6,233 bases of DNA, from contig NZRW01000060.1 in assembly GCA_002701185.1 (NCBI GenBank), positions 18,442 to 24,674 on the forward strand, written 5' to 3'. A program made the position numbers and the translations under genes. Below are positions 5,543 through 6,233 of this stretch, piece by piece (the stretch's first letter is position 1; the number at the start of each line of letters is the position of its first letter). The notes beneath the pieces were generated by a model. That model had not been told where the DNA came from, did not search any database, and saw only the letters and a list, made by a program, of their open reading frames with translations. The stretch is from Fidelibacterota bacterium (lineage in GTDB: Bacteria > Fidelibacterota > Marinisomatia > SCGC-AAA003-L08 > D37C17).

Positions 5543-6233
5543 AAATACCACCAAGAAAAAAATGGGGTCAAAATTTTCTAATTGATCCAAATATAATTAA
5601 TAAAATTATTAATGTATTAAAGCCAGAGAAAAATGACTTAATCCTAGAAATAGGGCCAGGTAAAGGCGCTTTAACAAAACAACTATCTAATCTTGGCAAT
5701 ATTGTAACTGCTGTAGAAATTGATCCCTTACTCTGCGATTATCTAAACAATCTAAAATTAAAAAATATAAATGTAATCAATCAAAGCATACTCGATTTTG
5801 ATTGTACATTGATGAAAAATACATATTGTGTAATTGGTAATCTACCTTACAATATATCATCACCTATATTATTTAAATTTATGGCAGAAAGTAATTGGAG
5901 ACAATTGGTTGTTATGATTCAAAAAGAAGTCGCCGAGCGTATTGTCGCAGATTCAAACAATAAAAAATATGGTAGGCTAAGTATTATGATGCAAACCTTC
6001 TTTAATGTAGAAATTAAGTTTCATATTCCTAACTCTGTATTTAGACCAATACCTGAGGTTAAATCTTCTTTATTATCAATCACTCCTAAAATAAACAATA
6101 ATATAATTTATGAAAATTTAAAATTAGTTGTAGAAAGTGCTTTTAGACATAGGCGAAAAAAATTAAAACATAATCTAAAAAATATTATAAATGATGAAAA
6201 TTTAAACTTCATAAAAGATAAGCGTGCAGAAGA
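5539..6233 (+). CDS. rsmA: 16S rRNA dimethyladenosine transferase (3' end outside window)
   Basis: 231 complete codons of a family usually about 260-280 residues long, so the window cuts off the last part of the C-terminal domain. RsmA (KsgA) uses S-adenosylmethionine to dimethylate two adjacent adenines near the 3' end of 16S rRNA (A1518/A1519 in E. coli) during small-subunit assembly. Seen: 'KKWGQNFLID' at the start, SAM motif 'LEIGPGKGALT' (G39-x-G41-x-G43), 'VEID', catalytic N101-L-P-Y104, 'VVMIQKEVAERI', 'YGRLSIMMQ', 'FRPIPEVKSS' and 'FRHRRKKLKHNL' (202 on). The motif often written Q-D-A/I-L reads 'NQSILDFD', with Ser in the usual Asp place. The start must be TTG 5539: an in-frame TAA lies at 5524-5526, no other ATG/GTG/TTG intervenes, and later ATGs would remove the GQNFL motif. 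TTGA overlaps the tatD stop and no Shine-Dalgarno is visible. Confidence 0.96.
   Translation, partial: MKIPPRKKWGQNFLIDPNIINKIINVLKPEKNDLILEIGPGKGALTKQLSNLGNIVTAVEIDPLLCDYLNNLKLKNINVINQSILDFDCTLMKNTYCVIGNLPYNISSPILFKFMAESNWRQLVVMIQKEVAERIVADSNNKKYGRLSIMMQTFFNVEIKFHIPNSVFRPIPEVKSSLLSITPKINNNIIYENLKLVVESAFRHRRKKLKHNLKNIINDENLNFIKDKRAE

Noticed and set aside
5356..5571. Minus-strand open frame opposite the tatD/rsmA junction
   Set aside because: It crosses two well-supported sense genes and shows no family motif.
1..6233. CRISPR array, tRNA/rRNA gene, insertion sequence or attachment site
   Set aside because: Coding sequence fills the window; no spaced direct repeats, cloverleaf, transposase or terminal inverted repeats were seen on reading both strands.

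Overview
The window is very AT-rich (about 30% GC or below by eye), all coding, and all on the + strand. It holds six genes packed head to tail with overlaps or a 9-base gap, so it reads as one operon cut at both ends. The FCB group (Bacteroidota and relatives) is the best guess for the source. The first gene resembles the Bacteroidota-associated DUF4835 family. The DNA polymerase III delta' subunit carries a Bacteroidota-like 'HPNINLIIP' segment. Five of the six starts lack a Shine-Dalgarno sequence or begin beyond the window. A low-GC marine lineage such as Marinimicrobia (SAR406) would fit, but that is inference; no rRNA or other decisive marker is present.

Layout. 1-603: C-terminal 200 residues of a DUF4835-like protein, 5' end missing. 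560-2203: a secreted coiled-coil protein with a degenerate C-terminal LytM (peptidase M23) domain, an EnvC-type murein hydrolase activator candidate. 2200-3276: holB. 3286-4791: metG. 4784-5542: tatD. 5539-6233: rsmA (ksgA), TTG start, 3' end missing.

The window has two functional halves. The first two genes are cell-envelope genes and overlap by 44 bases. The last four form the widely conserved housekeeping order holB-metG-tatD-rsmA, known from Firmicutes and others; here it lacks the ricT/PSP1 gene that often follows holB and the rnmV gene often found between tatD and rsmA. The stop/start overlaps (ATGA, an 8-base overlap, TTGA) point to translational coupling along the transcript. No promoter, terminator, RNA gene, mobile element, CRISPR array or notable repeat is visible, and there is no non-coding stretch longer than 9 bases.

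The most interesting content is the LytM protein. Its expected zinc ligands are all replaced, and a segment of about 65 residues resembling half of a peptidoglycan-binding (PG_binding_1) domain interrupts the LytM fold. MetRS and delta' in the same window also lack the cysteines that bind structural zinc in many homologues. I see no clear evidence of a wholly new multi-gene system; this is mainly a housekeeping operon with an unusual envelope protein.
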